64,000 nt of DNA from Gammaproteobacteria bacterium (GCA_016125505.1 WGLP01000002.1:806001-870000), one strand, 5' to 3'; counted from the stretch's first letter, positions 38,174 through 47,918 are shown. The notes: generated by a model from the sequence alone, not told the origin. Numbers and translations: made by a program.

Positions 38174-39717
38174 GCCACTTGCCGATTTTTCAGGATCTCA
38201 TCGATCTGCCGATCAATGCGTGCGCTATACGCCGGTTTGACGTCAGTCAGGATATAGGTGGTGACAGGTTCACCGATGCCGCGCAAACGGATCGATTGGT
38301 GCCGGTGGGCTACGATACGCCATTGCACATCCGGGTCCTTGACCAGGAAATCATTGACGACGATCTGTCCGGGTTCGGCAACAGAGTGCAGACGGGCGGC
38401 AAGATTCACGGCTTCACCTACTACGGTGTACTGCATGCGATCGTGTGAACCCATGTTACCGGCCAGCATTTCCCCGCTGTTGACGCCGATACGGAATTGC
38501 ACCTGAACCTTGTTTTCCTGGCGGCGCAGGGAATTGATGCGTTCCACCATGCGCTGGATCATGACAGCACAGGAGATGGCATTGAACTTGTGCTCTTCAT
38601 CTTCTTCCGGCGCGCCGAAGATGATCATGGCGCAATCACCCATGTACTTGTCGATGGTGCCGTGATAGAGCCTGCTCGCCAGCTCGATAAACGAAAAATA
38701 TTCGTTAAGCATTTGCGCGATCTCTTCCGCCGACAGTTTTTCCGACATGCTGGTGAAACCGGCAATATCCGCGAACAGGGCGGTGGCCTGAACACGTTTG
38801 CCACCCAGCTGGATCTGATCCAGGTTTTCCATGATTTGTTTCGCCACCTTGTTGGAAACGAAACGTGAGAAGGCGCTTTCGACCTGGTGTTTCTCCAGTA
38901 GTCCGCTTGCCATGTTGTTAAAGGCGCTGATGAGATAACCGATCTCATCGTTGCGGCGTTCATCCAGACGAAAACCAAAATCGCCGCTGTGAATCGCACG
39001 GTGCGCATCCATCAGATCGTAGATTGGACGTGAGATGCGTCGTCCGACGAAGTAGGCCGTAATGATGCCTAACAGGATCATGAATATCGTGGCGGCACTG
39101 ATGGCGATGATGGTCTGTTGCAGCGATTGCGACAAGGCAGACTTGCTGAATGTCACCAGCGCGTGTCCCGCGACCAGGTTCTGGTAACGAATAGGCGTAA
39201 TGTAGGAGATCAATTCCTGGGATTGATTGTTTTCATCGGTATCCGCCCACTCGACAGCGTATTGATCCGGTGCGAACGAGGTTGCCGTGCTGTAGAGTTT
39301 TTTAATGTCATGGATTGGCAGCTTGCCACTGTGCGCGAGGATCTTGCCGTCGTTATCGTAGACCACGGCGCCGATGATGTTGTCACTCTTACCCAGGTTG
39401 CTGACCTGTACCATCAGGCTCAGGATGTCGTCGGACAGCACGAGTTCTTTCGAGGACTCCGCCAGCTGTTGCACCATGGCCTCGCCAAAATCATTGATCT
39501 GCTTTCGCAGCAATTCGGACTGGTTGGAGATGATCATAAGACCCAGCAGGCTCATACCCGAAGTGATCAGGACAATGAGGATCAAGGCAAGTTTGTAGGC
39601 AATGGGGATGTGGGTAGGGCGCAGGCTATAAATACCGCGCAGGAATCTGGCCCACAGACGCGCCAGCCGACCGCTATGCAGGCCAGGGGGTAACGCTTGC
39701 TCGTCGGCTTGGTTCAT
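38170..39717 (-). CDS. HAMP-containing adenylate/guanylate cyclase (class III)
   Basis: 515 residues. Transmembrane helices at about 43-65 and 206-226 flank a roughly 140-residue extracytoplasmic sensor. HAMP follows (GRRISRPIYDLMDAHRAI to LEKHQVESAF), then a class III cyclase domain (about 310-480). The cyclase motifs are TALFADIAGFTSMSEKL (metal Asp), YMGDCAMIIFGAPEEDEEHK (second metal Asp) and FRIGVNSGEMLAGNMGS with YTVVGEAVNLAARL. These support an active enzyme, probably producing cAMP. It overlaps the lipoprotein gene by 4 bases. Confidence 0.94.
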   Translation of the reverse strand: MNQADEQALPPGLHSGRLARLWARFLRGIYSLRPTHIPIAYKLALILIVLITSGMSLLGLMIISNQSELLRKQINDFGEAMVQQLAESSKELVLSDDILSLMVQVSNLGKSDNIIGAVVYDNDGKILAHSGKLPIHDIKKLYSTATSFAPDQYAVEWADTDENNQSQELISYITPIRYQNLVAGHALVTFSKSALSQSLQQTIIAISAATIFMILLGIITAYFVGRRISRPIYDLMDAHRAIHSGDFGFRLDERRNDEIGYLISAFNNMASGLLEKHQVESAFSRFVSNKVAKQIMENLDQIQLGGKRVQATALFADIAGFTSMSEKLSAEEIAQMLNEYFSFIELASRLYHGTIDKYMGDCAMIIFGAPEEDEEHKFNAISCAVMIQRMVERINSLRRQENKVQVQFRIGVNSGEMLAGNMGSHDRMQYTVVGEAVNLAARLHSVAEPGQIVVNDFLVKDPDVQWRIVAHRHQSIRLRGIGEPVTTYILTDVKPAYSARIDRQIDEILKNRQVA

Positions 39718-39946
39718 AGACTCTGCTTGGCGGAACTGGTTGAATCCAAAAGAAAATAAAGCGTAGAACGATTGCCTCGCGTATATAATAGCACGAGCGT
39801 ATTACCTGCCAAATGCGAGAATCTTCGATCAGATGTTATCGGGCATTTTGCTGCGGATATCAGCAAGGCGTGGCGGGATACGCATTATTTCACAAATCGG
39901 AGCGTACTTATATTGTGCTCTTTTCTTCGCTGAGACATCGCTGGCC

Positions 39947-40771
39947 ATGCGTTACCTGATGTGGGTATTGGCACCATTACTGGTGATCAGCCTGCTTGGA
40001 CACATCTGGCTGTACCTGGCGTATCTGTTTGGTTTGCCGTTTATCTGGACGGTCTACCTGTCCGCAGGCCTGCTGGGTTTCGCAGGCGTGTGCCTGTTGG
40101 TGCCACGCATGCTATGCCGCCGTCTGTTTTTGCCTGCGACCTTGCCGGTGTGGATGAGACAAACGGCGGTCCAACTGTCGCAACGCCTGGGGATAACTCC
40201 GCCTGCGATACATGCATTGTCCGCTGAGGGTATCAATGCCTTTGCCCTGGGTGATGCAGGTGCCGGCGGGGTGGTGTTTCTACACGAACAAATGCTTGCA
40301 CATCTGACCCAGGATGAAGTCGAATCCGTGCTTGCCCACGAGTTGTCGCACCTGGCTGCGGGACATGCCACGTTAATGACGTTTTTGCAGGGCATGACCG
40401 CGCCTTTGCTAGCCCCGGCGGCGGCGCTGGTAGGGTTGTTTATGTCGATGCTCTTCGGTATTCGCAGTTTCTGGCAACACGCATTACAGGTCTATCATGT
40501 CCTGGGTGTATTGCTGTTTCCGCTCACGACCTTGTTGATTGCCTTGATGATGCGGCAATGGGAGTATGCCGCCGACAGGCAGGCGGCGCGCCTGGTCGGG
40601 AAGGCGAAATACATTGCCGCGCTGCGCTGCCTGCACGGCAGTTTCTTTCAACATCCGGACTTACTCAGCTACTCCTCCGGGCAAGCCGCGGTGGATACGG
40701 ACAAGGAGCAATGGGCCTTGTCGCATCCCAGTTTAAAGCAACGCATACATGCCCTGCGCGAGGTTGGCTAG
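39947..40771 (+). CDS. M48-family (HtpX-like) membrane metalloprotease
   Basis: About 274 residues from ATG 39947; an upstream ATG at 39833 would add 38 residues that do not look like family sequence. Helices at about 5-28 and 30-50 anchor the N-terminus, with two more after the catalytic site (about 150-180 and 190-215). The zinc motif is SVLAHELSHLAAGH and the third ligand glutamate is in QWEYAADRQAARLVG. The end SHPSLKQRIHAL is conserved in HtpX proteins. It resembles HtpX-type quality-control peptidases but with reduced length. No partner gene is visible. Confidence 0.82.
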   Translation: MRYLMWVLAPLLVISLLGHIWLYLAYLFGLPFIWTVYLSAGLLGFAGVCLLVPRMLCRRLFLPATLPVWMRQTAVQLSQRLGITPPAIHALSAEGINAFALGDAGAGGVVFLHEQMLAHLTQDEVESVLAHELSHLAAGHATLMTFLQGMTAPLLAPAAALVGLFMSMLFGIRSFWQHALQVYHVLGVLLFPLTTLLIALMMRQWEYAADRQAARLVGKAKYIAALRCLHGSFFQHPDLLSYSSGQAAVDTDKEQWALSHPSLKQRIHALREVG

Positions 40772-40792
40772 ACATTGGAGTTTCTTTACAAT
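40764..40792 (+). promoter_or_regulatory. Possible sigma-70 promoter of the DUF1015 gene
   Basis: TTGGCT (40764-40769), 17-base spacer and TACAAT (40787-40792), about 27 bases before the start codon. The -35 lies inside the end of the upstream peptidase gene. Confidence 0.4.
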
Positions 40793-40818
40793 GCGCAACC
40801 TTAATTTGGGGAACGCTT

Positions 40819-42045
40819 ATGTCTTTGATTAAACCATTTCGCGGATTACGGCCGGCACCTGCACATGCAGCTGATGTCGTTGCGCCGCCGTATGACGTAT
40901 TGAATACCGAAGAGGCGCGCGTACGGGCTCAGGGGCGCCCTTACAGTTTTTTGCATATCTCAAAGCCGGAAATCGATTTGCCGCCACAGACGGATCCTTA
41001 CGCGCCTGAGGTCTATGCCAAAGGTGCGGAAAACCTGCAGAGGCTGGTCCGCGACGGCATCCTGCTGCGTGATGAACGCGCAATGTATTATGCCTACCGG
41101 CTGATCATGGGGACGCATCAGCAGGTCGGCCTCGTGGCGGTGGCATCGGTCAGGGATTACAACAGCAACCGCATCCGCAAACACGAATTCACACGTCCTG
41201 ACAAGGAAGACGATCGGGTACGCCAGATCGATGCCCTCAATGCGCAAACCGGGCCGGTATTTCTGACCTATCGTCATGATGCCACGGTGGACGGCATCGT
41301 CAGCAAGGCCATGCAGGCAAAACCGGAATATGATCTGACGGCGGATGATGGCGTAAAGCACACGATCTGGTTGATTGCGGATGATGTCGATATTGCCAGT
41401 CTCACCAAGGCCTTTAATGCGATGCCGTGTCTGTATATTGCCGATGGCCATCATCGTTCGGCGGCGGCCTCGCGTATCGCGGCCATGCGCGGCGGCAATG
41501 GCGAGTCCTCGCACGACTATTTCCTGTCAGTGCTGTTTCCCGACAACCAGATGCAAATCCTGGATTACAACCGTGTCATCAAGGACCTCAATGGTATGGA
41601 TGCCAAGGCGTTTCTGGCCAAAGTCGGGCAGGGCTTTGCGGTCGAACAAGCTGCTGAGGCAGTCAGGCCGCGCAAGCCGGGTGAATTCGGGATGTATCTG
41701 CAGCAGCAGTGGTATCGCCTGACGATTCGTGCCGATTTAATCCCGGCGGATGATCCGGTGGGACGGCTGGATGTGAGCCTGTTGCAGAACCAGTTGATCA
41801 GTCCCTTGTTGAATATCACCGACGTACGCCGCGACAAGCGCATCGATTTCGTGGGCGGTATTCGCGGTCTGGGTGAACTGGAGAAACGTGTCAACAGCGG
41901 TGAGATGGCGGTGGCCTTTTCCCTGTATCCCACGCAGATGGCGGACTTGATGTCAGTGGCGGATGCGGAACAGGTGATGCCGCCGAAATCGACCTGGTTT
42001 GAACCCAAACTCGGCGACGGTTTGGTCTCACACGTATTGGATTGA
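40819..42045 (+). CDS. DUF1015-family protein
   Basis: 408 residues from ATG 40819 with GGGGAA upstream; the frame open to 40558 is the preceding gene's sequence in another frame. The N-terminal block SLIKPFRGLRP and VVAPPYDVLNTEEA, the central FTRPDKEDDRVRQIDALNAQ, and the conserved YIADGHHRSAAASRI motif define DUF1015. The DGHHR motif is likely catalytic or ligand binding, but no activity is established to my knowledge. It is soluble with no signal. It ends at a convergent hairpin facing the FimX-like gene. Confidence 0.92.
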   Translation: MSLIKPFRGLRPAPAHAADVVAPPYDVLNTEEARVRAQGRPYSFLHISKPEIDLPPQTDPYAPEVYAKGAENLQRLVRDGILLRDERAMYYAYRLIMGTHQQVGLVAVASVRDYNSNRIRKHEFTRPDKEDDRVRQIDALNAQTGPVFLTYRHDATVDGIVSKAMQAKPEYDLTADDGVKHTIWLIADDVDIASLTKAFNAMPCLYIADGHHRSAAASRIAAMRGGNGESSHDYFLSVLFPDNQMQILDYNRVIKDLNGMDAKAFLAKVGQGFAVEQAAEAVRPRKPGEFGMYLQQQWYRLTIRADLIPADDPVGRLDVSLLQNQLISPLLNITDVRRDKRIDFVGGIRGLGELEKRVNSGEMAVAFSLYPTQMADLMSVADAEQVMPPKSTWFEPKLGDGLVSHVLD

Positions 42046-42053
42046 TATCGTGC

Positions 42054-42083
42054 CTGACAGTTCGTTCTACAACGAACTGTCAG
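42054..42083. terminator. Convergent-gene hairpin between DUF1015 and FimX-like genes
   Basis: A perfect 13-base stem CTGACAGTTCGTT / AACGAACTGTCAG surrounds a CTAC loop. It overlaps the stop codon of the minus-strand gene. There is no T-run in either direction, so bidirectional termination is likely but not certain. Confidence 0.65.
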
Positions 42084-44161
42084 ACGCCTTCCTCAAAATC
42101 GTAATTCATTTCCGTATTCGGCTGCTGCAGGAAGAAGCCCTGGATAAAGTCCACGGCGCACTGCCATAGCACCGCGAGACTGTTGGCGTCTTCGACAAAC
42201 GCGGCGATGGTCTGGATATTCTGGCTGTTGGCATGCTCTGCAATCGCCTTGACCTTTTCCTGGTGTTCGACGTTTTGCGCCAGACCGTGGATGAGTTTCA
42301 TGTGCACCTTGATGTAATTTACCTTGAGATGCTTGAGCGACTGGTAGGTATTCTGTTCGAGACCGAAACCACTCAAGGAGGTGCGGCAGGATAATTCATT
42401 CAGACCGGCAACCAGTTCCTTGGCCTGTTTCAGGTAGTTCAGGGCACTGTCTTCGCTGATCTCAAACACCAGGCTGTCGGCATCCAGTTTGAGCGTCTGG
42501 ATGCGATCACGCAGCCAGGGCAACAGCTCGGGATCACAGATACTTGCGTTGGCAAGCTTGATGAATAAACGGGTCTTTTTGCCTTCACGGTGCAACTTGG
42601 CCAGTTGCACGAAGCAATTGACCATCACCCAGCGGTCCACGAAATGCATCAGCCCGGCCTGTTCCGCCGCCGGGATGAATTCCGACGGTACGACTTCGTT
42701 GCCGTTATCGTCCAGCATGCGTAACAGCACTTCGTAATGCGCCCCCGGTTCGCCATGCAGACTGACGATGGGCTGGAACATGATCTTGAACTGATTGTCT
42801 TTCAGGGCCTGCTTGATCCGGCTGCCCCAGACATTGGCCTGTTCCTGGACCGCCATTTCCTCGATGGCCGGGTTATACAGATGGAAGGCATTGCCACCTT
42901 CCTTTTCTGCAATGAGACAGCCTTTTTCCGCGCGACTGATGCATTCCTGGCTGTTGGCGGTGGTTTCGTTCAGCAGGGTGAGGCCGATGCTGGCGGTGGT
43001 TTGCACGGATTTGCCGCCGATATCGGCAAAGTGCTCGCTGATAAGATGCAGAATGGCGGCAACGATCTTCTCCACCTGCTTGGTGTCCGCGTTTTGTACC
43101 AGCAATGTGAATACCGGACCTTCGAAGCGCGCCAGCATACCGATGTTGGCAAGCTTGTCGCGCAGCAGTCCGGCCACATCCGTCAGCAGATGATCGCTGG
43201 CACCGATGCCGTGTTCCGTACGCACTTCCTGATACTTGTCGAGGGAAATATAGATCAGGGCGCCGCGAGTCTGACCCTCAACCGCGCGGAGGATGTATTG
43301 ATCCAGGTGTTCGATGAAGAAGTTGCGATTGTACAAACCGGTCAGCAGGTCCATCTGGCTCATCGCACTGAGCTTTTGTTCCAGTTCCTTATTGCTGGCC
43401 TGATCCCGGATGATGATCTGGGTGCAGGATTCACCTTCGTAACTGGCCGGCGAAAATTCCATTTTGATTTTGAATTTGTTTTCATCGCGGTGCTGGCCAT
43501 GCACCGTGAGTTGCGTATCCATGGATTCGCCCTTGGCATAACCACGCAGGAATTCCTTCAGCCGCGGGTGATCCTCGCTGCCCACCATATCCATGATCGG
43601 CATGCCCATGACATCGTCGATGTCTTCATAGCCGAACATTTTTAAATAGGCGGTATTGGCATAGATGTGCATGCCGTCGTGAACGTAGGCAATGGCGTCA
43701 CGCGAACTGTCGATGAGCGCCTTGGCGCGTTTCTCGGTCTCGCGCAACATCTGTTCGCAGCGGCGATGATTGCGGCGCTCGCGCAAGTCACCGATTTCGC
43801 GTTTGACAATGACTTTGAAGCGCTCGGTTTGATCTTCGGCCACCACGTCGCGGGCGCCCGCCTGCAACACACTGACGGCGGCGCTTTCCTTGCCGGGCAG
43901 GGTAATGACAATCAAGGGGATGTCACGGCCAAAACGCAGCAACACTTCCAGTGCCTGCTTGGCAGAGAACGAGGCCATTTTCAGTTTGGCAAAGATGATG
44001 TCGATGGGATTGTCTTCGAGCGCCGCGTGCATGTCTTCATCACCCTCGACACGGATATCGCGCACGATATGGCCGGCATTGCGCAGGGAATTGATGAGGG
44101 TCTCCGCTTCTTCCGAGGCGTCGAAGACGGTAAGGACTCTTAACAGATTTTCATTACTCAC
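42080..44161 (-). CDS. fimX: FimX-like degenerate REC-PAS-GGDEF-EAL cyclic-di-GMP effector
   Basis: 693 residues from a GTG at 44161 with AGGA 7 bases upstream; Pseudomonas FimX is 691. Order: receiver-like domain lacking the phosphorylatable Asp pattern (about 1-125), PAS (about 140-260, DAIAYVHDGMHIYANTAY), GGDEF (about 270-430) whose catalytic motif is altered to FEGPVF, and EAL (about 440-690) where EAL is EVL near residue 475 and further metal residues are lost (ISEDSALNY). This pattern and length match FimX, which binds cyclic-di-GMP through its inactive EAL domain and controls type IV pilus assembly and twitching. No pil genes are in the window. The C-terminus FFLQQPNTEMNYDFEEGV is FimX-like. 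Confidence 0.85.
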   Translation of the reverse strand: MSNENLLRVLTVFDASEEAETLINSLRNAGHIVRDIRVEGDEDMHAALEDNPIDIIFAKLKMASFSAKQALEVLLRFGRDIPLIVITLPGKESAAVSVLQAGARDVVAEDQTERFKVIVKREIGDLRERRNHRRCEQMLRETEKRAKALIDSSRDAIAYVHDGMHIYANTAYLKMFGYEDIDDVMGMPIMDMVGSEDHPRLKEFLRGYAKGESMDTQLTVHGQHRDENKFKIKMEFSPASYEGESCTQIIIRDQASNKELEQKLSAMSQMDLLTGLYNRNFFIEHLDQYILRAVEGQTRGALIYISLDKYQEVRTEHGIGASDHLLTDVAGLLRDKLANIGMLARFEGPVFTLLVQNADTKQVEKIVAAILHLISEHFADIGGKSVQTTASIGLTLLNETTANSQECISRAEKGCLIAEKEGGNAFHLYNPAIEEMAVQEQANVWGSRIKQALKDNQFKIMFQPIVSLHGEPGAHYEVLLRMLDDNGNEVVPSEFIPAAEQAGLMHFVDRWVMVNCFVQLAKLHREGKKTRLFIKLANASICDPELLPWLRDRIQTLKLDADSLVFEISEDSALNYLKQAKELVAGLNELSCRTSLSGFGLEQNTYQSLKHLKVNYIKVHMKLIHGLAQNVEHQEKVKAIAEHANSQNIQTIAAFVEDANSLAVLWQCAVDFIQGFFLQQPNTEMNYDFEEGV

Positions 44162-44338
44162 TGAATCATCCTGATGGTGCGATCGTTTTTATGCCATCCC
44201 GGCCTGGCGGTGGTAAAACCTACCCTAACTGCCGCTAAGTTGACAAGCAAGGCCATACTTCAAATAGCGAATATTCTATCGGCATGGGTGCAGGGGTGCT
44301 TGAACCCTTGGGATGGCATTAAGCGGCATCGCACGGGT

Positions 44339-46144
44339 TTATATCGAAGTCCATACGCCGGTGAAATCTGACTCGTCATCCTCATCGGAAGCGGCGAGTT
44401 TTTGTACGGCGGTTTGCTGTTCCATGATTTCGAACTGAAATTGGGCAAACAGGCCGGTGTTCAGTAGCTGCCTGGTCAGTTTGACCAGAATTTCCTTACC
44501 TAAAATATTGATAACGTATTGCTGGCCGTTGCGGTAGGGTACTGCGGAGGTTACCAGGGTCGTAGGCTGATTGACCGCACGCAGCTCCGGCAGCATGAGC
44601 GTGCGCTGATAGTCGTTGCGGGTGTTATTCAGGGTGCGGATACCGATGGCAGCGGCATCCGGGGTCAGCATCTCAATGCCCAGCAACAGGCCAATCTGCG
44701 GTTCGGCGCGCAGCCAGCGGATGACGCCGATCCCCCATTTCCAGGATTTGCCATTGGCCTGACGCCGTACGCCGACGATTTCACCTACCTGGGCACGACT
44801 TGCGGTGGTGTCGGTGGTCTTGACGCAGTAACCGCGAGCGCTCTCGTTCAGGATCATCCAGTTTTCCGCCTGGTACTGCGGTTTCTTGGTTTCGGGACTG
44901 GCCTGTTCCTTTTCAAATTGGGCCTCCAGGTTTTCCACACCTTCCGCATCGGCCGGGAAATAGATCATGTCCCAGACATCCGGTTGCGGGTTGTTGGTGC
45001 CGCGGCCCACATTGTCGGTCTGGTACTGGGCGGTGTGGCTGTACATATCGTCCGCGCCCGGCAGTTTGCGTGAGCCGCTGATAATGATCTGGTGCGTCGC
45101 CGTCAGGCCAAGGGTAATCTGCACCTGTTCCTGTTTTTCCGTACGCGGGAAACTGCGTTTCGGCACGATACACCAGGCGATCAGCAGGCGTTTCATCAGT
45201 TCCTGTGACATGTCGGCGCGGGTCATTTCGAGTCCGAGAATGGTGGTTTCCCCGGTTTTGAAGCCTTGCTTGAGGTCCTTTCGAATTGCATTGGTGAGGG
45301 CTGTGCTGTCCATGATGCGGCAGAACTCGTGGGCACAATGGTCGCTGATTAGCGCAGCGGCACGCGGTGGATCATCCGAGGCGAGGTTGACCCCGAATTT
45401 GGCGGTAGCCGCCGAATCGTCCTTGTCCGGGGTTTTTAACCGGCATTTGTTAACCCAGCGGGCCAGCACATCGTAGACCTTGCCGACTTCACCGTGGCGC
45501 AGGCGATACGGCGAGGTCAGCGCGAGCAACAACAGCCGAATGTAATCGGCGTTGATGGTGATCTTGTTCGTATAGGGATGCTGAGTATCGGTCAGGCTAA
45601 TCTGCGTTAATTTGCGCTGCTCTGCGGCAGCATACAGTTTATGCAGCGCCGACCAGATACCGGGTGGATAGGGTTGATAGGTCTGGTACGAGGTGAGCAA
45701 GACCATGCCCAGGGCGGTGATGGCGCGCTGGATCAGGACCGCCAGCGCCTTCTGGTCTGAGAAAAACAGGCTGCTATGCAGCAAATCCTCGATGGCAATC
45801 ATATAGCCGGTGGCCATGGCATGATGAATCTCGCGGGTGGCGGCCGCGATCTTCTGGCTTTTCTCCGGGAGAGGCGCGTTGATTCCGACAAAATGGCGCT
45901 TCATGGAGTCCGTGACGTAGAGGACGGTTTCACGCAGGGATTCCAGGAAATGAATGCGGTGCTGATAGGGGTACTGGCAGCGGTTGATTTCGACCAGGGC
46001 TTCGAAGACCTGGCGTGCCGTCTCACCGACATTGGCGCGTGGGAGCGTATCCAGCCACTCGTCGACCTTGCGGGGTCGCAGGTCGAAGGAGTCCTTGTCC
46101 GGTTTGCTTAACTCAGGGACGTCGAGTCCCAGCGAACGCGCCAT
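44339..46144 (-). CDS. Unknown helical protein with C-terminal PilZ-like domain
   Basis: 601 residues, soluble, no signal peptide. The N-terminal three quarters are mainly helical (for example ARQVFEALVEINRC and SLRETVLYVTDSMKRHF) with no recognised family. The C-terminal part (about 420-530) reads like a PilZ-type beta barrel: NESARGYCVKT, VGEIVGVRRQ and WKWGIGVIRWLRAEPQ with hydrophobic strand ends, although the RxxxR/D-x-S-x-x-G arginine motif is not clear. It sits immediately upstream (same strand, 177-base gap) of the FimX-like gene. A cyclic-di-GMP role is inferred from that pair only. Confidence 0.75.
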   Translation of the reverse strand: MARSLGLDVPELSKPDKDSFDLRPRKVDEWLDTLPRANVGETARQVFEALVEINRCQYPYQHRIHFLESLRETVLYVTDSMKRHFVGINAPLPEKSQKIAAATREIHHAMATGYMIAIEDLLHSSLFFSDQKALAVLIQRAITALGMVLLTSYQTYQPYPPGIWSALHKLYAAAEQRKLTQISLTDTQHPYTNKITINADYIRLLLLALTSPYRLRHGEVGKVYDVLARWVNKCRLKTPDKDDSAATAKFGVNLASDDPPRAAALISDHCAHEFCRIMDSTALTNAIRKDLKQGFKTGETTILGLEMTRADMSQELMKRLLIAWCIVPKRSFPRTEKQEQVQITLGLTATHQIIISGSRKLPGADDMYSHTAQYQTDNVGRGTNNPQPDVWDMIYFPADAEGVENLEAQFEKEQASPETKKPQYQAENWMILNESARGYCVKTTDTTASRAQVGEIVGVRRQANGKSWKWGIGVIRWLRAEPQIGLLLGIEMLTPDAAAIGIRTLNNTRNDYQRTLMLPELRAVNQPTTLVTSAVPYRNGQQYVINILGKEILVKLTRQLLNTGLFAQFQFEIMEQQTAVQKLAASDEDDESDFTGVWTSI

Positions 46145-46278
46145 AACTAATTGATTTCCCCTTAATTAATCGGTCAAGCAGGTGCTTTATGCTGTCCGAG
46201 TATGACCGATTTGAGCGTAAGTCCACCACGCTTGTCTGTGCTGACGGTCAATGTGCAAAGATAAGCGGTTTCAAAGGC

Positions 46279-47286
46279 TTACACGGGATATTTAGCGGCC
46301 ATTCCCGGAATTTCTTGTACGTATTTTGGCACCAGGTAACCCGGCAAGCGTGTCCGGAGCGCGGCTACCATCGCCTGACCTTCGCCCAGAGGTACCGCGA
46401 AATGCATGGCGCCCTGGACGGGGTCAAATTGGTGCAGGTAGTAAGGTAGCACACCGTGGGCAAATAAGGTCTGGCTGAGTTCAGCCAGCGTGGCGACGGA
46501 ATCATTGACGCCTCGCAGCAGCACGCTTTGATTGAGCAAGGTGACGCCGGAGTCGCGCAAGGCCTGTATGGCACGGCCGACCGTGGTATCGATTTCCCGG
46601 GGGTGATTGATGTGCAATACGATCACGGTACGGAAGCGGGTGGCGGAGAGCCATTGACACAGCGCGTCATCCACACGCTCCGGGAGGACCACAGGCAGTC
46701 GCGTATGCAGGCGTAAGATCTGCAGGTGCGGCAGACTTTCGCATTCTCTAACCCAGGCGGCTAGCTGGCTGTCCGGCAGGCTGAGCGGGTCCCCGCCACT
46801 GAGGATCAGCTCATTTAACTGTGTGTGCTCACGCAGATACGCCAGGGTCGCCTCGCGGTGTTGGTGTAGCGGATTACTGCTGGCATAGGGGAAATGCCGG
46901 CGGAAGCAATAACGGCAGTGGATGGCACAGGCACCCGTTGTCACCAGTAAGGCTCGGCCATGATACTTGTGCAGCAAGCCGGGCGAGGCCATGGCGTTGA
47001 GATCGCCGACAGGATCGGCGACGCCTTCGTCTGTCAACGCGCATTCCTCGGCAAGGGGCAGGACCTGACGCAGCAGGGGGTCATCCGGATCGCCCGGCTG
47101 GATGCGTTGCAGGTAACTGTGGGGTACTCGCAGTGGAAACAGGCGTGCCGCGGCCTGGGCCGCGGGCAACAAGTCCAGCGGCAGGCTCAGCCGCTGCAGC
47201 AATTCCGCGGGGTCACGGATCGCCTGTGCCAGGGCGGTTTGCCATGACACGGGATGCTGCCAAGACTGAGCGGTTTTCGATATCAT
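46279..47286 (-). CDS. epmB: EF-P beta-lysylation protein EpmB (lysine 2,3-aminomutase)
   Basis: 335 residues; E. coli EpmB is 342. This radical-SAM, PLP-dependent enzyme converts L-alpha-lysine to (R)-beta-lysine for attachment to EF-P. The cluster motif CAIHCRYCFRRHFPY is CxxxCxxC. Substrate motifs LSGGDPLSLPD and RLHTRLPVVLPERV and the PLP-lysine region LLNQSVLLRGVND are present. Divergent from efp with 62 bases between starts, so the modification enzyme and its target share a promoter region. Confidence 0.96.
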   Translation of the reverse strand: MISKTAQSWQHPVSWQTALAQAIRDPAELLQRLSLPLDLLPAAQAAARLFPLRVPHSYLQRIQPGDPDDPLLRQVLPLAEECALTDEGVADPVGDLNAMASPGLLHKYHGRALLVTTGACAIHCRYCFRRHFPYASSNPLHQHREATLAYLREHTQLNELILSGGDPLSLPDSQLAAWVRECESLPHLQILRLHTRLPVVLPERVDDALCQWLSATRFRTVIVLHINHPREIDTTVGRAIQALRDSGVTLLNQSVLLRGVNDSVATLAELSQTLFAHGVLPYYLHQFDPVQGAMHFAVPLGEGQAMVAALRTRLPGYLVPKYVQEIPGMAAKYPV

Positions 47287-47348
47287 AGGCGACTTTTCAA
47301 AGCAGGCGGACGCGGTGGTCCGTTACCAAAACAGCGAGACGTTATTAC

Positions 47349-47918
47349 ATGGCAACTTATAGTACAAATGAATTTCGCTCCGGTCTGAAAATCATGCTCG
47401 ACGGTGATCCGTATAACATCGTCGAAAATGAATTCGTAAAACCGGGCAAGGGCCAGGCGTTCAACCGGGTCAAAGTGCGCAATCTGAAAACCGGACGCGT
47501 CCTGGAAAAGACGTTCAAATCGGGTGATACGGTGGAAGCCGCGGATGTGGTGGATACCGATATGCAATACCTCTACAACGACGGTGAGGCCTGGCATTTC
47601 ATGCACCCTGAAACCTTCGAACAGATTGCGGCGGACGCCCAGGCCATCGGTGATGCCGCGCAGTGGTTGAAGGAGCAGGACACCTGCATCATCACGCTGT
47701 GGAATGATGTGCCCATCGCCGTGACGCCACCTAACCATGTCGTCCTCAAGATCGTCGAAACCGATCCGGGGCTGCGCGGCGATACCGCGACCGGCGGCAC
47801 CAAACCCGCCAAGTGTGAAACCGGGGCCGTGGTGAAAGTGCCCTTGTTCCTGGAAGAAGGCGATTTGATCAAGGTGGATACGCGGACCGGGGAATACCAG
47901 GGCCGCGCAAAAGAGTAA
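47349..47918 (+). CDS. efp: Translation elongation factor P
   Basis: 189 residues (E. coli 188). EF-P relieves ribosome stalling at polyproline by stabilising P-site tRNA. Three OB/KOW-like beta domains are conserved. The modification loop reads [10 protein letters not shown] with K34 at the EpmA-target position, consistent with beta-lysylation. The C-terminal [22 protein letters not shown] block is canonical. The stop codon abuts a MITE-like element, and epmA follows it. Confidence 0.98.
   Translation: MATYSTNEFRSGLKIMLDGDPYNIVENEFVKPGKGQAFNRVKVRNLKTGRVLEKTFKSGDTVEAADVVDTDMQYLYNDGEAWHFMHPETFEQIAADAQAIGDAAQWLKEQDTCIITLWNDVPIAVTPPNHVVLKIVETDPGLRGDTATGGTKPAKCETGAVVKVPLFLEEGDLIKVDTRTGEYQGRAKE

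Noticed and set aside
42737..43645. 302-codon open frame on the plus strand
   Set aside because: Antisense to the FimX-like gene; no start context or domain, and the translation is a codon-bias shadow.
46166..46189. Sigma-28-like boxes (TAAA and CCGATTAA) before the PilZ-like gene on the minus strand
   Set aside because: The spacer is 12 bases rather than 15, so the FliA geometry is broken.
46189..46449. 86-codon plus-strand frame overlapping the end of epmB
   Set aside because: Most of it is antisense to epmB and there is no upstream signal.
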